Positions 62,734 through 64,000 of a stretch of DNA of 64,000 nt are shown piece by piece; the first letter of the stretch is position 1; every line of letters begins with the position of its first letter. This stretch comes from Geomonas limicola (GTDB lineage: Bacteria > Desulfobacterota > Desulfuromonadia > Geobacterales > Geobacteraceae): NCBI RefSeq assembly GCF_014193675.1, contig NZ_BLXZ01000005.1:372001-436000 (forward strand), read 5' to 3'. The notes beneath the pieces are model-generated. The model saw only the letters and a list, made by a program, of their open reading frames with translations. It had not been told where the DNA came from and ran no database searches. The translations under genes and the position numbers were made by a program.

Positions 62734-63900
62734 ATGAAAGCTGAACTACCCACAACGCTGTCTGTACTGGGAGCTCTTGTCATCGGCTGCTTTCTCAGCG
62801 CATGCGAATCACCCATTGTTGGTTCATCTGCCTCCGCGAAAGGCACAGAAACCGTGGTGCTCACCAAGGTAGCCGGCGGCTTCAGGCATCCAACCACCAT
62901 CACCAACGCAGCCGACGGTAGCGGCCGACTCTTCATCGTCGAACAGGGGGGGCGGATCAGAATCCTGCACGGCGGCCAAGTGCTTTCCCCACCGTTTCTG
63001 GATATCTCCCACCTGGTCACCCGCGACGGCGGGGAACAGGGCCTCTTGGGGGTGGCCTTCCCGCCCGATTTCGGCCACCGGAAGCAGTTCTTCGTCGACT
63101 ACACCAACAAGGAAGGGATTGGCAACACGGTCCTAGCACGTATCGGCCTGATGAGCGGAGATGCCAATCGCGCCGATGCCCACAGCCTTACCCGGCTTCT
63201 GACCATCAAACAACCCTACGCAAACCACAACGGAGGCGAGATCGTCTTTGGACCCGACAAGATGCTCTACATCGGCATGGGCGATGGCGGCAGTTCTGGC
63301 GACCCCAAGCGCAACGGGCAAAGTACTAAGACGCTTTTCGGCAAATTGCTGCGTATCGATGTTTTGGGAGCTACCGCACCGTATGCCGTTCCTGCCGGAA
63401 ATCCGTTCGGTAACGAGATCTGGGCCTACGGATTGCGCAACCCGTGGCGGTTCTCGTTCGACCGCGGCACCGGGGATCTCTATATCGCCGATGTGGGACA
63501 GGATCTCGTAGAGGAGATTGACTATCAGCCGGCAGGTAAAGGGGCCGGTGCCAATTATGGATGGAGCATCATGGAAGGAAGTCGCTGTTTCAGGCATCCA
63601 GGGTGTAAGGAAGATGGCCTGACCATGCCGATTGCCGAGTACCGTCACGGTGAAGGTGACTGTTCGGTTACCGGTGGCTATGTCTATCGCGGGAAGCACA
63701 AGGCGTTGCAGGGAACCTACTTCTACGGGGATTTCTGCAGCGGACGTATCTGGGGGCTCAAGCGCGAGGACGGCGCCTGGAAGACCCGGCTCGTCAAGGA
63801 AAGCGGGCTTGCTATATCGACCTTCGGTGAAGACGAGTCTGGAGAACTGTACGTCGCAGACTACGGTAAAGGGGATATTTACCGGATCAGTGCGCCGTGA
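62734..63900 (+). CDS. Sorbosone/glucose dehydrogenase-like lipoprotein, paralogue
   Basis: 388 residues. A lipoprotein signal ends GCFLSAC, with a short linker, then the same propeller as the previous gene: HPTTITNAADGSGRLFIVEQGG, EQGLLGVAFPPDF, NHNGGEIVFGPDKMLYIGMGDGG, EIWAYGLRNPWRFSFD and GGYVYRG. It lacks the Gly-rich linker of its neighbour, so the two probably arose by tandem duplication and diverged at the N-terminus. It should be anchored in the periplasm or outer membrane. Substrate unknown. Confidence 0.88.
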   Translation: MKAELPTTLSVLGALVIGCFLSACESPIVGSSASAKGTETVVLTKVAGGFRHPTTITNAADGSGRLFIVEQGGRIRILHGGQVLSPPFLDISHLVTRDGGEQGLLGVAFPPDFGHRKQFFVDYTNKEGIGNTVLARIGLMSGDANRADAHSLTRLLTIKQPYANHNGGEIVFGPDKMLYIGMGDGGSSGDPKRNGQSTKTLFGKLLRIDVLGATAPYAVPAGNPFGNEIWAYGLRNPWRFSFDRGTGDLYIADVGQDLVEEIDYQPAGKGAGANYGWSIMEGSRCFRHPGCKEDGLTMPIAEYRHGEGDCSVTGGYVYRGKHKALQGTYFYGDFCSGRIWGLKREDGAWKTRLVKESGLAISTFGEDESGELYVADYGKGDIYRISAP

Positions 63901-64000
63901 GTGCGGGGACGCTTGCAGAGATCTGGGCTTGTTCCTCTTTAAGCTTTCACACGTTCGTTTGGAAGGATGAAACAAGCGAGGCGGCCAGGATTATATCCAA

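Overview
The window reads as a chromosomal segment of a high-GC Desulfuromonadota (Geobacter/Geomonas-like) anaerobe. The grounds are several multihaem c-type cytochromes beside a Rieske/cytochrome b module, a porin plus rhodanese lipoprotein pair resembling the Geobacter ExtH/ExtI conduit, DUF1858 proteins, many PAS-type signalling proteins and a probable selenocysteine-containing SelW-like protein. No rRNA, prophage, transposase or CRISPR array was seen. One tRNA (Cys) is present.

Left part (1-7.2 kb): a minus-strand set encodes a small Cys-rich membrane protein, TonB, an OprC/NosA-type TonB receptor with the CxxxM and HxM copper ligands, and an exported triple-rhodanese protein cut by the window edge. 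Next to it is a second minus-strand operon: single-domain rhodanese, a CDF-like cation transporter with cysteines in place of the usual His/Asp ligand motif, and an 87-residue SelW/Rdx-family protein whose CxxU motif uses an in-frame TGA, so ordinary gene calling misses it. A cytochrome P460 gene follows on the plus strand.

Electron-transfer region (7.2-16.5 kb): a LysR regulator diverges from an ExtH-like rhodanese lipoprotein and an ExtI-like beta-barrel. These are followed on the same strand by six tightly packed or overlapping genes: 12-haem lipoprotein cytochrome, 10-haem cytochrome, Rieske protein, split cytochrome b (two genes) and a 4-haem cytochrome c. Together they look like a quinol oxidoreductase (Cbc type) beside an outer-membrane conduit.

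Regulatory and housekeeping middle (16.5-35 kb): a chemoreceptor truncated by a palindromic intergenic repeat, two TetR regulators around a hybrid histidine kinase, a 17-bp palindromic operator, tRNA-Cys, pgsA, a lytic transglycosylase, nadB, chorismate mutase with a free-standing DAHP-synthase regulatory domain, glnD, a Xer recombinase, apgM, an aminotransferase, lepB and lepA.

Signalling/arginine region (34.7-44.7 kb): a decayed receiver fragment, an archaeal-type ornithine cyclodeaminase-like enzyme, a degenerate RsbT-like protein, a soluble hybrid kinase, a very large CheB-CheR-PAS-REC protein, arginase and CheW. Arginase plus the cyclodeaminase would make a short arginine-ornithine-proline route.

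Right part (44.8-64 kb): DUF1858, coaD, rsmD, dgt and a YhbY protein. Then comes a pyrimidine series (PyrR-type attenuator, pyrR, pyrB, pyrC, carA, radical SAM gene, carB), greA, a second DUF1858 protein, recG carrying an unusual N-terminal AbrB/SpoVT domain, and two paralogous sorbosone/glucose-dehydrogenase-like lipoproteins. Several gaps hold inverted repeats that look like small non-coding elements.
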